From NCBI GenBank assembly GCA_028293285.1, contig JAQGPC010000177.1:56432-120431 (forward strand): 64,000 nucleotides of DNA. The letters are read 5' to 3'. Shown piece after piece: positions 1 to 8,439 of the stretch. Below the pieces are notes generated by a model. The model ran no database searches. It was not told where the DNA came from and saw only the letters and a list, made by a program, of their open reading frames with translations. The DNA comes from Pedosphaera sp. GTDB lineage: Bacteria; Verrucomicrobiota; Verrucomicrobiia; Limisphaerales; Pedosphaeraceae. Each line of letters starts with the position of its first letter. Within the stretch, counting starts at the first letter, position 1. The position numbers were made by a program, and so were the translations under genes.

Positions 1-1
1 A

Positions 2-328
2 CGTCCCGCCGCTCAGAAATATATTGAAGGACAAGGATTGGCAGGGGTTGCCATTGCGGTTGAAGAGGATATTCCGGAGCAATTGAAGCCTGGTCGTGCT
101 CCCTTCGGCGTGTCATTTACGAACAGCGGACTAGTGGCTGCCCGGGGCAAACCCAAAGCTCTTGCCCACCTTCTCCAAATGGCACAGGCGGCACAGACCA
201 TGGACGAGGCCGCGCCATCCCATTCGATTCGCACACATGAATGGGGCGAATCAGCTCCTTATTGGGAACTGAATGAGAATGCAAACACGGGAAGAAACGA
301 AAAAGAGGCAGTGCTAACTGCTTCCTAG
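2..328 (+). CDS. Partial thioredoxin-like protein, C-terminal end (MauD-like?)
   Basis: The reading frame is open to the left edge and ends at the TAG at 326-328, so only the last ~108 residues are present and the true start lies outside the window. The segment around residues 33-60 (APFGVSFTNSGLVAARGK, then a Leu-rich helix) resembles the last strand and helix of a thioredoxin/MauD-type redoxin, where a Phe-Gly-Val strand and a 'G-x-V-x-A-x-G' turn precede the final helix. The active-site half would be upstream and cannot be seen. The ~45-residue tail is polar and unassigned. An internal TTG at 38 is not a convincing start. Function is tentative. Confidence 0.5.
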   Translation, partial: RPAAQKYIEGQGLAGVAIAVEEDIPEQLKPGRAPFGVSFTNSGLVAARGKPKALAHLLQMAQAAQTMDEAAPSHSIRTHEWGESAPYWELNENANTGRNEKEAVLTAS

Positions 329-339
329 TGGAAGAACCT

Positions 340-356
340 GTAAGCAAGCTGCTTAC
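340..356. terminator. Possible weak stem-loop after the partial gene
   Basis: GTAAGCA and TGCTTAC form a 7-bp stem with a 3-nt loop, 12 bases after the stop of the partial gene. No strong T tract follows, so a termination role is only possible. The rest of 329-509 shows no recognisable feature. Confidence 0.3.
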
Positions 357-509
357 ATATACATTTCTGCCTTGCTTCACCCTTCTGAATAGCGGTATTT
401 CCTTAGCGTCGAATTAATGGAGAGTGAGATTGTGAAATGTTTCACAAATCACTTGCGGCGTGAATTAGCGAATGTTATTTTCGCACCACTGTTAATTGTT
501 AAATTATCT

Positions 510-1220
510 ATGAAAATGAACCCACGTTTTTTGGTTATTCCCGCACTGATTGCCGGACTGCAAGCCGCCTCCGCAGCCGACATTACTGGAACTGTCACGC
601 TGAAAGGGACACCACCGCCCGAAAAGAGCATTGATGCAATCACGAGCGATCCGAATTGCGGCAAGTTGCACAGTGGTCCAGTGAAGACACAATTTTATGT
701 GGTTGGTTCCAAAGGTGAATTAAAGGACGTAGTGGTCGTGGTGCGTGGGATCAGCGGCAAATCCGCGGGTGAATCAGCGGCACCGTTGGTTATGGACCAA
801 AAGGGATGTGAATACGTGCCGTACGTAACAGCAGTTCAGAGCAATCAAAAGATTGTCGTGAAGAATTCGGACCCCGTCCTGCACAATATTCATCCGACGC
901 CAACCGGCAATGGCAACAAGGAAGTGAACAAGGCCCAGATGGCTGGTGGACCGGACATCACTTTTACCTTTGCCACCCCGGAAGATTTCCTGCGCTTTAA
1001 GTGCGATGTGCATCCCTGGATGTTTGGTTATGTGACCGTGGTGGATCATCCTTATTTCGCCGTGACCGACAAGGATGGCAATTTCAAGATCGCCAATGTG
1101 CCGCCGGGCAAATACACGGTTGAAGCCATGCACCGCAAAGCGGGCAAGGATTCAAAACCGGTTGAGGTCAAGAGCGACAATGTGAAGCAAGACTTCACGC
1201 TCTCCGTGCCGGCTCAATAG
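510..1220 (+). CDS. Secreted cupredoxin-like protein with carboxypeptidase-regulatory-like C-terminus
   Basis: 236 residues from the ATG at 510. This start gives a good signal peptide (residues 1-23, ending ASAA), whereas a longer frame from 417 would put 31 unlikely residues in front of it. Residues 25-180 look like a plastocyanin-like domain: His125 or His128 in DPVLHNIHP, Cys165, His168 and Met171 in KCDVHPWM have the order of a type I copper site. Residues 181-230 (KDGNFKIANVPPGKYTVEA) match the small beta-sandwich of carboxypeptidase-regulatory domains. It is probably periplasmic and perhaps an electron carrier or copper protein linked to the oxidase genes that follow. It is separated from them by a strong terminator, so it is likely a separate transcript. 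Confidence 0.8.
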   Translation: MKMNPRFLVIPALIAGLQAASAADITGTVTLKGTPPPEKSIDAITSDPNCGKLHSGPVKTQFYVVGSKGELKDVVVVVRGISGKSAGESAAPLVMDQKGCEYVPYVTAVQSNQKIVVKNSDPVLHNIHPTPTGNGNKEVNKAQMAGGPDITFTFATPEDFLRFKCDVHPWMFGYVTVVDHPYFAVTDKDGNFKIANVPPGKYTVEAMHRKAGKDSKPVEVKSDNVKQDFTLSVPAQ

Positions 1221-1237
1221 AGTCGCTTGCAATCTCG

Positions 1238-1280
1238 AAACCGCTGCGGCAGGTTAGATGTCGCAGCGGTTTATTTTTTC
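1238..1280 (+). terminator. Rho-independent terminator
   Basis: AAACCGCTGCG at 1238-1248 pairs perfectly with CGCAGCGGTTT at 1262-1272 (11-bp stem, 13-nt loop), followed by ATTTTTTC. It lies 17 bases after the stop of the cupredoxin-like gene and before the heme A synthase gene. Confidence 0.85.
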
Positions 1281-1301
1281 TTGGTATCGCAGTTTTGAAC
1301 C

Positions 1302-2372
1302 ATGTCTCGTTCGGCAACTAATCCCTGGTTAAATCGTTTCGCCATCCTGACGGCTCTGGCGACGCTGGCCTTGATTGGAATTGGCGGTCTGGTGACGAGT
1401 CACGGAGTCGGCATGGCAGTGCCGGATTGGCCGACGACGTATGGTTACAACATGTTCGCTTTTCCCATTTCGAAATGGGTGGGGGGAGTTTTTTATGAGC
1501 ACAGCCATCGCCTCGTGGCTTCGGCGGTTGGTTTTCTGACGGTTATCTTAATGGTCTGGTTATGGATTAAAGATTCGCGCCGCTGGTTGCGTTGGTTGGG
1601 AGTAGCCGCGTTTTTTGCCGTGGTGTTGCAGGGGGTGTTAGGCGGATTAAGAGTGGTTTTATACAAGGATGAGATCGGCATTTTCCACGCAGCCCTGGCG
1701 CAGGCGTTTTTGGTCCTGACTTGTGCCATAGCATTGTTTACGAGTGCGTGGTGGAACAAGTTATCTGAAAGAATTGCGCCGATAATTGATAATGCCGGGT
1801 TGCGACGGCTGTTCGCTATTGTAACGGTGCTGATTTTTGTGCAATTGGTGGTGGGGGCGACGATGCGGCATCAGCATGCGGGGTTGGCGATTCCAGATTT
1901 TCCATTGGCATATCACAAGATTTGGCCGCCTATGGATGCAGCCTCCGTTGCGACGTATAACCAGACGCGAGATGCCGCGGAAGGGACGAATCCCATCACA
2001 GCATTTCAAATTGGCCTGCAAATGCTGCATCGCATCATGGCATTGTTGATAGGAATTGCGGTGGTGTACTCCGCATGGTTGACGCGCCGGCAACTTGGTG
2101 TGCGCAATCCGCTGGCAAAACTTTCCCTGGTTTGGGTGGGACTCATTTTGTTGCAAGTCACGCTGGGGGCTTACACCATTTGGTCCAACAAGGCAGCGGA
2201 TATTGCCACGGTACACGTAATGGTGGGGGCGCTATCACTCGTGACGGCTACGTTGTTGACCATTGTGTCATTCCGGCTTTTAATTCCCGTTCGCGCGGCG
2301 AATTTGGCAGCGGCAAAATCGGAAACAACTGAATTTCTGCCTGACAAGCGGGCCGCAACCAGTGTCAAATGA
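1302..2372 (+). CDS. ctaA: Heme A synthase (COX15/CtaA family)
   Basis: 356 residues, integral membrane protein that converts heme O to heme A for the aa3 oxidase. The N-terminal segment GIGGLVTSHGVGMAVPDWP and the HSH-R motif (His67, His69 in YEHSHRLVAS) are characteristic. Further His residues in IFHAALAQ (His129), MLHRIMALL (His243) and ATVHVMVG fit the heme/substrate-ligating histidines of the two four-helix halves. About eight hydrophobic segments are visible. The gene is 16 bases ahead of the farnesyltransferase gene and clearly begins the oxidase assembly block. The last ~25 residues are polar and unremarkable. Confidence 0.95.
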   Translation: MSRSATNPWLNRFAILTALATLALIGIGGLVTSHGVGMAVPDWPTTYGYNMFAFPISKWVGGVFYEHSHRLVASAVGFLTVILMVWLWIKDSRRWLRWLGVAAFFAVVLQGVLGGLRVVLYKDEIGIFHAALAQAFLVLTCAIALFTSAWWNKLSERIAPIIDNAGLRRLFAIVTVLIFVQLVVGATMRHQHAGLAIPDFPLAYHKIWPPMDAASVATYNQTRDAAEGTNPITAFQIGLQMLHRIMALLIGIAVVYSAWLTRRQLGVRNPLAKLSLVWVGLILLQVTLGAYTIWSNKAADIATVHVMVGALSLVTATLLTIVSFRLLIPVRAANLAAAKSETTEFLPDKRAATSVK

Positions 2373-2388
2373 TCGACGCAGTAATGAG

Positions 2389-3291
2389 ATGAAAGCGACA
2401 GTTCAGCCCTTGGCCGAAGCAACCGTTGTTGAAAAAACGCGGTTCGCAGTCATTTCTGATCTCTTCAAGGCACGGCTGACCTTCCTGGTTTTACTCACGA
2501 CTTTGGTTGGTTTTTACGTGGGTTTTCGCGGCCCACTCAATTTGTTATTGCTGCTTCATACGATGCTTGGAACTGCGTTGGTAGCGAGCGGTGCAGCCGC
2601 GTTGAATCAACTGCTGGAACGAGAGCATGACGCGAAGATGCGTCGCACCGAAGACCGGCCATTGCCTTCCGGCCGGTTGCAGCCGCGCACCGTGCTGATC
2701 CTTGGGGTGGCATGTGGTGGGGTTGGACTGATTTATCTCGCATCGGCGGTGAATCTGCTGACCAGTCTGCTGGGAGCAATCACGCTGGTCAGTTATTTAT
2801 TTGTTTACACACCGCTCAAGCGCATTACCACACTGAACACGGTGATTGGAGCTATACCAGGCGCATTGCCACCGTTGATGGGTTGGGCGGCGGCGCAGGG
2901 TGAAATTACACCGGGCGGCTGGTCGCTGTTTGCGATTCTTTTCTTTTGGCAACTGCCGCATTTTTTTGCGATTGCGTGGATTTACCGCGAACAATATGCC
3001 CAGGCGGGTTTTATGATGTTGCCCGTGGTGGATCCAAATGGAGAGCGTACCGGGCGTCAAGCGGTAAGTCATACATTGGGATTGCTGCCAATTAGTTTGT
3101 GCCCGTACCTGTTCAAGCTGGCCGGGCCGGTTTATCTTTTTGGCGCACTGGCGCTGGGATTGGCTTATTTGTGGTTTGCGATTCAGTTTTCGCGGCATCT
3201 GACGGTCCCGCGTGCGCGGCAATTATTTTTTGTATCCATCCTGTATCTGCCTTTACTGCTAGGACTAATGGTATTTGATAAAATTAAATGA
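2389..3291 (+). CDS. ctaB: Protoheme IX farnesyltransferase (heme O synthase)
   Basis: 300 residues from ATG 2389. A GTG at 2362 is also in frame but would overlap the end of ctaA and adds a poor N-terminus. It is a UbiA-superfamily membrane prenyltransferase that attaches farnesyl to heme B. The first Asp-rich motif is NQLLEREHDAKMRRTEDRPL, with Asn73, Asp81, Asp89 and Arg90. The second region, PFRQ-like in the family, corresponds to PLKRITTLNTVIGAIPGALP and FFWQLPHFFAIAW. Seven to nine hydrophobic helices can be drawn. It supplies heme O to CtaA encoded just upstream and is probably cotranscribed with it. Confidence 0.95.
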   Translation: MKATVQPLAEATVVEKTRFAVISDLFKARLTFLVLLTTLVGFYVGFRGPLNLLLLLHTMLGTALVASGAAALNQLLEREHDAKMRRTEDRPLPSGRLQPRTVLILGVACGGVGLIYLASAVNLLTSLLGAITLVSYLFVYTPLKRITTLNTVIGAIPGALPPLMGWAAAQGEITPGGWSLFAILFFWQLPHFFAIAWIYREQYAQAGFMMLPVVDPNGERTGRQAVSHTLGLLPISLCPYLFKLAGPVYLFGALALGLAYLWFAIQFSRHLTVPRARQLFFVSILYLPLLLGLMVFDKIK

Positions 3292-3411
3292 CCTAATATT
3301 TGGATTCTGCCGTTGACACTGGCAAACAGGAAAAGCTAATTTGTTCGTCTTAAATTTTTGGTGAGTTAGAAATCTTAATACTTGGCAAGTTTTGAACAAG
3401 TAATCGAAATC

Positions 3412-5214
3412 ATGAGTAATGCAACCAGTCACGCAGTTCCGCACGCCGGAGTTCACGCTGATCATCACGAGGAGCTCGGGTTTTTTCGGAAATACGTTTT
3501 CTCCACCGACCATAAAGTCATCGGCATTCAATACGGCATCACTTCGCTGATTTTCCTCTTTATAGGATTTTCGCTGATGATGATGATGCGGTGGTCGATT
3601 GCCTATCCAGGCAAGGCGGTTCCGCTGGTTGGTCCATTACTCGAAAAGGTGCTGGGTGACGTGGCGGCCAAAGGGGTCATTTCAGGTGACCTTTATAATT
3701 CGTTCGGGGCGATGCATGGAACAATCATGATCTTTTTGGGTATTGTTCCACTGGCTTTCGCTGCGTTTGGCAATTTTGTGGTTCCCTTGCAGATTGGCGC
3801 GCCGGATATGGCTTTTCCGCGCATCAACATGGCCAGTTACCAGGCTTATTTTGTCGGTGGCATTGTGATGTTGGTGAGCTTTTTCGTTCCTGGCGGCGCA
3901 GCGCAAGCGGGCTGGACTTCCTACTCGCCGCTGGCAACATCAATTCCGACCCAAGGCCAGACTTACTGGCTGATTGGAATGGTGCTGTTGATCACTTCAT
4001 CCTTGCTGGGCGCGGTTAACTTCCTTGCTACCATCATTCAATTACGGGCGCCGGGCATGACCTGGATGCGGTTGCCATTTTTCGTTTGGGCGCAATTCGT
4101 GACGGGCTTCCTGTTGTTGCTGGCATTTCCTCCGCTCGAAGCGGCGGGTATCATGCAATTGATGGACAAGGTGGCGCATACGAGTTTCTTCCTGCCGACC
4201 GGCCTGCAACTCACCAGTCTCGGCCATATCAGCGGCGGGGGCAGTCCGTTGTTGTGGCAGCATCTTTTTTGGTTCCTGGGACATCCTGAGGTGTATGTGT
4301 TGATTTTGCCGGCGATGGGTATCGTTTGCGAAATCATCGCGAACAACACTCGCAAGCCGATTTGGGGTTATAAATCGCTGGTTTACTCCTCGTTGGTGAT
4401 CGGGTTCGTCTCGTTCATCGTGTGGGCGCACCATATGTATATGACCGGCATGGGGATGAAGATCAGTACGTTCTTCCAGACCACCACGATGATCATTTCG
4501 ATTCCATCTGTGATTATTCTGACGTGTCTCTTTCTATCATTGTGGGGTGGGTCAATTCGCTTTAATACGCCGATGCTATTTGCGCTGGCGTTTCTGCCGA
4601 TGTTCGGTATCGGTGGTCTGACCGGTCTGCCGCTGGGTTTCAACTACAGCGATATCCATTTGCATGACACTTATTATGTCATTGCCCACTTCCATTATGT
4701 CGTGGCACCGGGAACGATTTTCGGTCTCTTTGCAGGAATTTATTATTGGTATCCGAAGATGACGGGCCGATTTATGAGTGAATTCTGGGGCAAGGTGCAC
4801 TTTGCGACTTCGTTTGTATTCATGAACCTCGTGTTTCAGCCGATGTTCGCGCAGGGCATGGCGGGCATGTTGCGACGCATGGTAGACGGTGGCGCCAATT
4901 ATGCCACGGCGAACACGCCGGGGACGACGGGCGGCTTGTCTGACACGATGATCCATACGAACCAGACAATTTCGATGGCGGCATGGTGCCTGGCACTGGC
5001 CCAAGTCCCATTCATCATCAATTTCTTCTTGAGCATCAAGCGCGGCAAGAAAGTGGAATCGGACAATCCGTGGCAGGCCACGACTTTGGAATGGCAGACA
5101 CCCACGCCTCCGCCGCACGGTAATTTTGTGAAGACGCCCATCGTGCATCGTGGCCCCTACGAATACAGCGTGCCGGGTCGCAGCAAAGATTTCACGCCAC
5201 AGACGGAAGCTTAA
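3412..5214 (+). CDS. ctaD: Cytochrome c oxidase subunit I (aa3 type)
   Basis: 600 residues from ATG 3412. A TTG at 3382 is in frame but less likely. This is the catalytic heme-copper subunit. Visible ligands are His102 (FGAMHGTIM) and His428 for heme a, His426 for heme a3 (DTYYVIAHFHYV), and His291, His340 and His341 for CuB (HPEVY and WAHHMY). Tyr295 is the cross-linked Tyr. The Glu in HPEVY marks an A1-type enzyme with a D-channel glutamate. The last ~70 residues are polar. The order subunit I, III, IV, two small genes, subunit II differs from the commoner II-I-III order. Confidence 0.97.
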   Translation: MSNATSHAVPHAGVHADHHEELGFFRKYVFSTDHKVIGIQYGITSLIFLFIGFSLMMMMRWSIAYPGKAVPLVGPLLEKVLGDVAAKGVISGDLYNSFGAMHGTIMIFLGIVPLAFAAFGNFVVPLQIGAPDMAFPRINMASYQAYFVGGIVMLVSFFVPGGAAQAGWTSYSPLATSIPTQGQTYWLIGMVLLITSSLLGAVNFLATIIQLRAPGMTWMRLPFFVWAQFVTGFLLLLAFPPLEAAGIMQLMDKVAHTSFFLPTGLQLTSLGHISGGGSPLLWQHLFWFLGHPEVYVLILPAMGIVCEIIANNTRKPIWGYKSLVYSSLVIGFVSFIVWAHHMYMTGMGMKISTFFQTTTMIISIPSVIILTCLFLSLWGGSIRFNTPMLFALAFLPMFGIGGLTGLPLGFNYSDIHLHDTYYVIAHFHYVVAPGTIFGLFAGIYYWYPKMTGRFMSEFWGKVHFATSFVFMNLVFQPMFAQGMAGMLRRMVDGGANYATANTPGTTGGLSDTMIHTNQTISMAAWCLALAQVPFIINFFLSIKRGKKVESDNPWQATTLEWQTPTPPPHGNFVKTPIVHRGPYEYSVPGRSKDFTPQTEA

Positions 5215-5231
5215 CCAAGTTTATTTGATTC

Positions 5232-6020
5232 ATGGAAATTCCATACACAGCAGAATCTCGTCCGGATACCGGTTTATATAACGCCAAGGTTGGTATCTGG
5301 CTCTTTTTGGCATCCGAAGTCATGTTGTTCGGCGCACTGTTCTCGACCTACATCCTGTTGCGCGTCGGGGCTGATCCGGGAAAATGGCCGCACGGGCTAT
5401 TGAACGTCAACCTGGGCATGATCAATACCATCGTGTTGATCTGCTCCAGTATTACGGTGGTCATGGCTTGGGCATCGCTGAAGCTGAATAATTTTGGAAA
5501 GTTCAAAATGTTCCAGGCGATTACGCTTCTGTGCGCGGTCATTTTCGTGGGCATCAAGTCATATGAATACCACGACAAGTTTACCCATTACGAAATCCAG
5601 TTGAAAGATGGCCGGGTGGTGGATGGGCACATGAAGGAACAGACCAAGGACCAAGTGACGGTGTCCGGGCATTATCTTCACACCGAAGAAGCCGGAGCAG
5701 AAGCCAAAGAGGGACATAGTCATCAGACGGCCGAGGTCAAGCATGAGGAGATCACGGTAAAGCGGGATGACATCAAGTACATGGAAAATTATGGTCCATG
5801 GCACAACACTTACATGGCGATCTATTTCACGTTGACCGGTCTGCATGCATTGCATGTGATCGGCGGCGCGCTGGTGATTGGATTCCTTTGGGGTCCCGGA
5901 TCAAAGATGTGGCGGACTGAGCCGGAGCGTTTCACCAACCGGATTGAAGTTTCCGGTTTGTTCTGGCACTTTGTTGATTTGGTTTGGATTTTCCTGTTCC
6001 CGGTTTTGTATCTCCTGTAA
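5232..6020 (+). CDS. ctaE: Cytochrome c oxidase subunit III with a polar insertion
   Basis: 262 residues, start 17 bases after ctaD. The N-terminal helix KVGIWLFLASEVMLFGALF and the C-terminal WHFVDLVWIFLFPVLYLL are diagnostic of subunit III. About five membrane helices are visible (~20-44, 62-84, 93-110, 193-218, 240-260). Between helices 3 and 4, residues ~118-185 form a hydrophilic, His/Glu-rich insertion with the pattern LKDGRVVDGH ... VTVSG ... EITVKRDDIKYM. This resembles a small beta-barrel of the 'KDG-x-x-x-G' kind and is not part of normal subunit III. The Glu of the LFLASE motif is retained. No frameshift or truncation is seen. Confidence 0.93.
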   Translation: MEIPYTAESRPDTGLYNAKVGIWLFLASEVMLFGALFSTYILLRVGADPGKWPHGLLNVNLGMINTIVLICSSITVVMAWASLKLNNFGKFKMFQAITLLCAVIFVGIKSYEYHDKFTHYEIQLKDGRVVDGHMKEQTKDQVTVSGHYLHTEEAGAEAKEGHSHQTAEVKHEEITVKRDDIKYMENYGPWHNTYMAIYFTLTGLHALHVIGGALVIGFLWGPGSKMWRTEPERFTNRIEVSGLFWHFVDLVWIFLFPVLYLL

Positions 6021-6033
6021 CTGAGCAAACAAT

Positions 6034-6351
6034 ATGAGCGATAACCATAATGCCCATGATATTCAGAAGCACGTTAAGAAGTATCTCTTCGTGTTTTACG
6101 CATTGATCGTCGGTACGGTCGTAACGGTAGCTGTGTCCAAGGTTCATTTTGGCAGTGTGACGATGAACATTGCGATTGCATTATTTATCGCCTGCATCAA
6201 GGGCTTTTTGGTAGCCGGCTATTTCATGCATCTGATTTCGGAGAAGAAAATGATTTACGGCATCCTGATTGCGACCGTTTTCTTTTTCGCGAGCCTGATG
6301 TATCTGACGTTGTGGTCTTTGGAGCCGACGAGCCTGATTCACATGAAGTAA
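6034..6351 (+). CDS. Cytochrome c oxidase subunit IV family protein
   Basis: 105 residues with three hydrophobic helices (~12-33, 38-60, 68-90). AGYFMHL after an acidic/His-rich N-terminus is typical of the bacterial subunit IV/CyoD-like family, which stabilises the oxidase core. It begins 13 bases after subunit III and ends one base before the next small gene, so it belongs to the same operon. Confidence 0.88.
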   Translation: MSDNHNAHDIQKHVKKYLFVFYALIVGTVVTVAVSKVHFGSVTMNIAIALFIACIKGFLVAGYFMHLISEKKMIYGILIATVFFFASLMYLTLWSLEPTSLIHMK

Positions 6352-6352
6352 A

Positions 6353-6562
6353 ATGTCACTAAAGGCCTTCCATCTTATATTCATCATAGCGGCCATTCTG
6401 CTGGCATTTGGTTGTGCCGTGTGGTCGTGGATGAGTTATTTCTCGCCGGAGCGAGGGGCGTGGGATTTGGCTTGGGCCGTGATATCAACGTTAATTGGCG
6501 TGGGCCTGATTGCCTACGAAGTTTATTTCATGAAGAAACTTAAGAACATAAGTTATTTATGA
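6353..6562 (+). CDS. Small two-helix membrane protein in the oxidase operon
   Basis: 69 residues, no family recognised. Two hydrophobic helices (~7-26 and ~39-60) flank a short loop (SYFSPERGAWD), with a Lys-rich C-terminus (MKKLKN). The start follows the subunit IV stop by one base and the stop overlaps the next start (ATGA at 6559-6562), so translation is probably coupled. It may be an accessory or assembly subunit of the oxidase; this is inferred only from position. Confidence 0.75.
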   Translation: MSLKAFHLIFIIAAILLAFGCAVWSWMSYFSPERGAWDLAWAVISTLIGVGLIAYEVYFMKKLKNISYL

Positions 6563-6840
6563 GAAATGTTTGTAAGATGAAAACAGTTTTGGCCGGGCTT
6601 GTTTTGGGCCTGATTTGTCATTCGCAATCCATCTTTGCCTGTGCTGCGTGTTACGGTGGGAAGACTGATTCTCCGCTGGCGCAGGGGATGAATGCGGGAA
6701 TTTTTAGTTTGCTGGCAATTGTAGGTTGCGTCCTATGTGGGGTGGCAGCCTTTGGTATTTATCTGGCAAGAAGATCGATGATGATGTCCGCCGCTGTAGA
6801 AGCGGAGCAATCCCTTAAAGTAACTCAAGAGCTTTCATGA
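6559..6840 (+). CDS. Small exported CxxC protein in the oxidase operon
   Basis: 93 residues from the overlapping ATG at 6559; an internal ATG at 6577 (MKTVLAGLVLGLI) is an equally good start. The N-terminus is a signal peptide ending near FACAACYGG. The mature protein begins with a Cys-x-x-Cys pair (CAAC) and has one further hydrophobic helix (~46-68). A CxxC facing the periplasm beside oxidase subunits suggests a copper- or thiol-related assembly role, but no family was recognised. Its stop overlaps the subunit II start (ATGA, 6837-6840). Confidence 0.75.
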   Translation: MRNVCKMKTVLAGLVLGLICHSQSIFACAACYGGKTDSPLAQGMNAGIFSLLAIVGCVLCGVAAFGIYLARRSMMMSAAVEAEQSLKVTQELS

Positions 6841-7619
6841 ACGAGAAAATGTCGCAATTGTTGAACCTGCCTGTCCTCGCATCCAAGCATGGCGCGGATG
6901 TGGACAAGCTGATCATCTATGTTCATTACCTGATGATTGTCCTGTTCATTGGCTGGATACTTTATTTCCTTTATGCGCTGCTGCGATTCCGGAAAGCGGC
7001 GAACCCGAAGGCGGATTATGTCGGCATTCGCGGACATCTTTCCAATTACATTGAATTGGCGGTCGCGTTGGTGGAAGGGGTTTTGCTGGTGGGATTTGCC
7101 GTTCCGCTGTGGGGCAAGGCGGTTGATCAATTTCCGAAAGCGGATGAGCATCCGACGGAGATTCGCATCATTGCCCAGCAGTTCGGCTGGAATGTTTTTT
7201 ATCCGGGAGCAGATGGTAAATTCGGCGCCCGGGATCTCCATTTGGTCAGCAATGAAAACAAATGGGGTTTGGTGAAGGATGATGCCGCTGGCAAGGATGA
7301 TCTGCCGGCTTTATACAATGAAATTCATGTGCCGGTGGACAAGCCGGTCATTGTTACGCTGACCTCGATGGATGTAATCCATTCTTTTAAGATCATTGCG
7401 ATGCGGGTGACGCAGGATGCGATTCCAGGTTTGGCGATTCCGCTGCATTTCACGCCAACTAAGACTGGCATTTACCAGATTAACTGCGCCCAGCTTTGTG
7501 GGAATGGCCATTCAACGATGGCTTCAGGACGTTTGTACGTTGATTCGCAGGAAAACTACGACAAGTGGCTGGCTTCAAAATCCAAGCCCGGTGCTGGCGG
7601 AGCCACGAGCTTCGAATAA
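6837..7619 (+). CDS. ctaC: Cytochrome c oxidase subunit II
   Basis: 260 residues. Two N-terminal membrane helices (~25-50 and ~72-93) are followed by a periplasmic cupredoxin domain. CuA ligands are visible: His182 (VIHSFKI) and CAQLCGNGHSTM giving Cys217, Cys221, His225 and Met228. The FGWNVFYPG segment is the aromatic electron-entry region. There is no CxxCH, so no fused cytochrome c domain. No lipobox signal peptide is visible at this start, and the first helix acts as anchor. An unusual ~25-residue acidic loop (GLVKDDAAGKDDLPALYNE) precedes the strand leading to His182. It is translationally coupled to the upstream gene. Confidence 0.96.
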   Translation: MNEKMSQLLNLPVLASKHGADVDKLIIYVHYLMIVLFIGWILYFLYALLRFRKAANPKADYVGIRGHLSNYIELAVALVEGVLLVGFAVPLWGKAVDQFPKADEHPTEIRIIAQQFGWNVFYPGADGKFGARDLHLVSNENKWGLVKDDAAGKDDLPALYNEIHVPVDKPVIVTLTSMDVIHSFKIIAMRVTQDAIPGLAIPLHFTPTKTGIYQINCAQLCGNGHSTMASGRLYVDSQENYDKWLASKSKPGAGGATSFE

Positions 7620-7770
7620 GTTCGTCTGGCTTAGTCCATTGGGAAATTTGGAATTGCGAAAGCCTTAGCCATTCGCCCGGGTGGCTTGAGCGGATCAGTA
7701 TCTTTGTGCCGGAGTTCCAGTCCGGTTACATCAAACCCTTCTGATTTGCAGATTCTGGAGCGAATAATCC

Positions 7771-8439
7771 ATGAGTGGATCCACACGAAAAATTGAATGG
7801 GTGGTTTGGGGAGCCTTGGTACTAATCATAATTGGTATCGCTGGGGCTTTTGTATGGTCGAAGTTCCATGGTAATGGGCGAGCGTTGCCGGTGCTGGGGG
7901 AGGTTTCTGATTTCACGCTGACCAATCAAAATAATCAGGCAATTTCACTAGCGAATTTGCGCGGCCAGGTTTGCGTGACCGATGTCATCTTCACCCGTTG
8001 CCCTGGACCTTGTGCGAAGATGACCCGGCAAATGGCGGAATTGCAACGTTCGTTGCCGGCAAGCGTGCCGGTGAAGTTTATCTCCTTTACCAGTGATCCG
8101 GATTACGACACGCCACCGATATTAAACAAGTATGCGGAACGTTTCGGTGCGGTTCCCAATCGCTGGTGGTTTTTGACGGGGAACAAGCAGGAAATTCGCC
8201 GCCTGGAGGTCAATGATTTCAAATTTGTTGTGGCGGAGAAAAAACCGGATGAGCGGGAGGTTCCGGACGATTTATTTATCCATAGCACTCATTTTACGTT
8301 AGTGGACCAAAATGGAAAAATACGCGGCTGGACGGACAAGGAGGGAAAGCTGCATGCCTATTTCGATTCGGAAGATCCGACAGCGCGGGCGGAATTACTT
8401 TCGGCCATCAAACAATTACTGCGCGAAAACCCATCATGA
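7771..8439 (+). CDS. SCO1/SenC family copper chaperone
   Basis: 222 residues with one N-terminal anchor helix (~9-30) and a thioredoxin-fold domain outside the membrane. The copper-binding Cys-x-x-x-Cys is CPGPC (Cys77, Cys81), and the third ligand is the His in the STHFTLVD segment near residue 173. SCO proteins deliver copper to, or reduce, the CuA site of subunit II, which is encoded 150 bases upstream. The stop overlaps the start of the DUF420 gene (ATGA). The 7620-7770 gap holds no recognised element. Confidence 0.93.
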   Translation: MSGSTRKIEWVVWGALVLIIIGIAGAFVWSKFHGNGRALPVLGEVSDFTLTNQNNQAISLANLRGQVCVTDVIFTRCPGPCAKMTRQMAELQRSLPASVPVKFISFTSDPDYDTPPILNKYAERFGAVPNRWWFLTGNKQEIRRLEVNDFKFVVAEKKPDEREVPDDLFIHSTHFTLVDQNGKIRGWTDKEGKLHAYFDSEDPTARAELLSAIKQLLRENPS

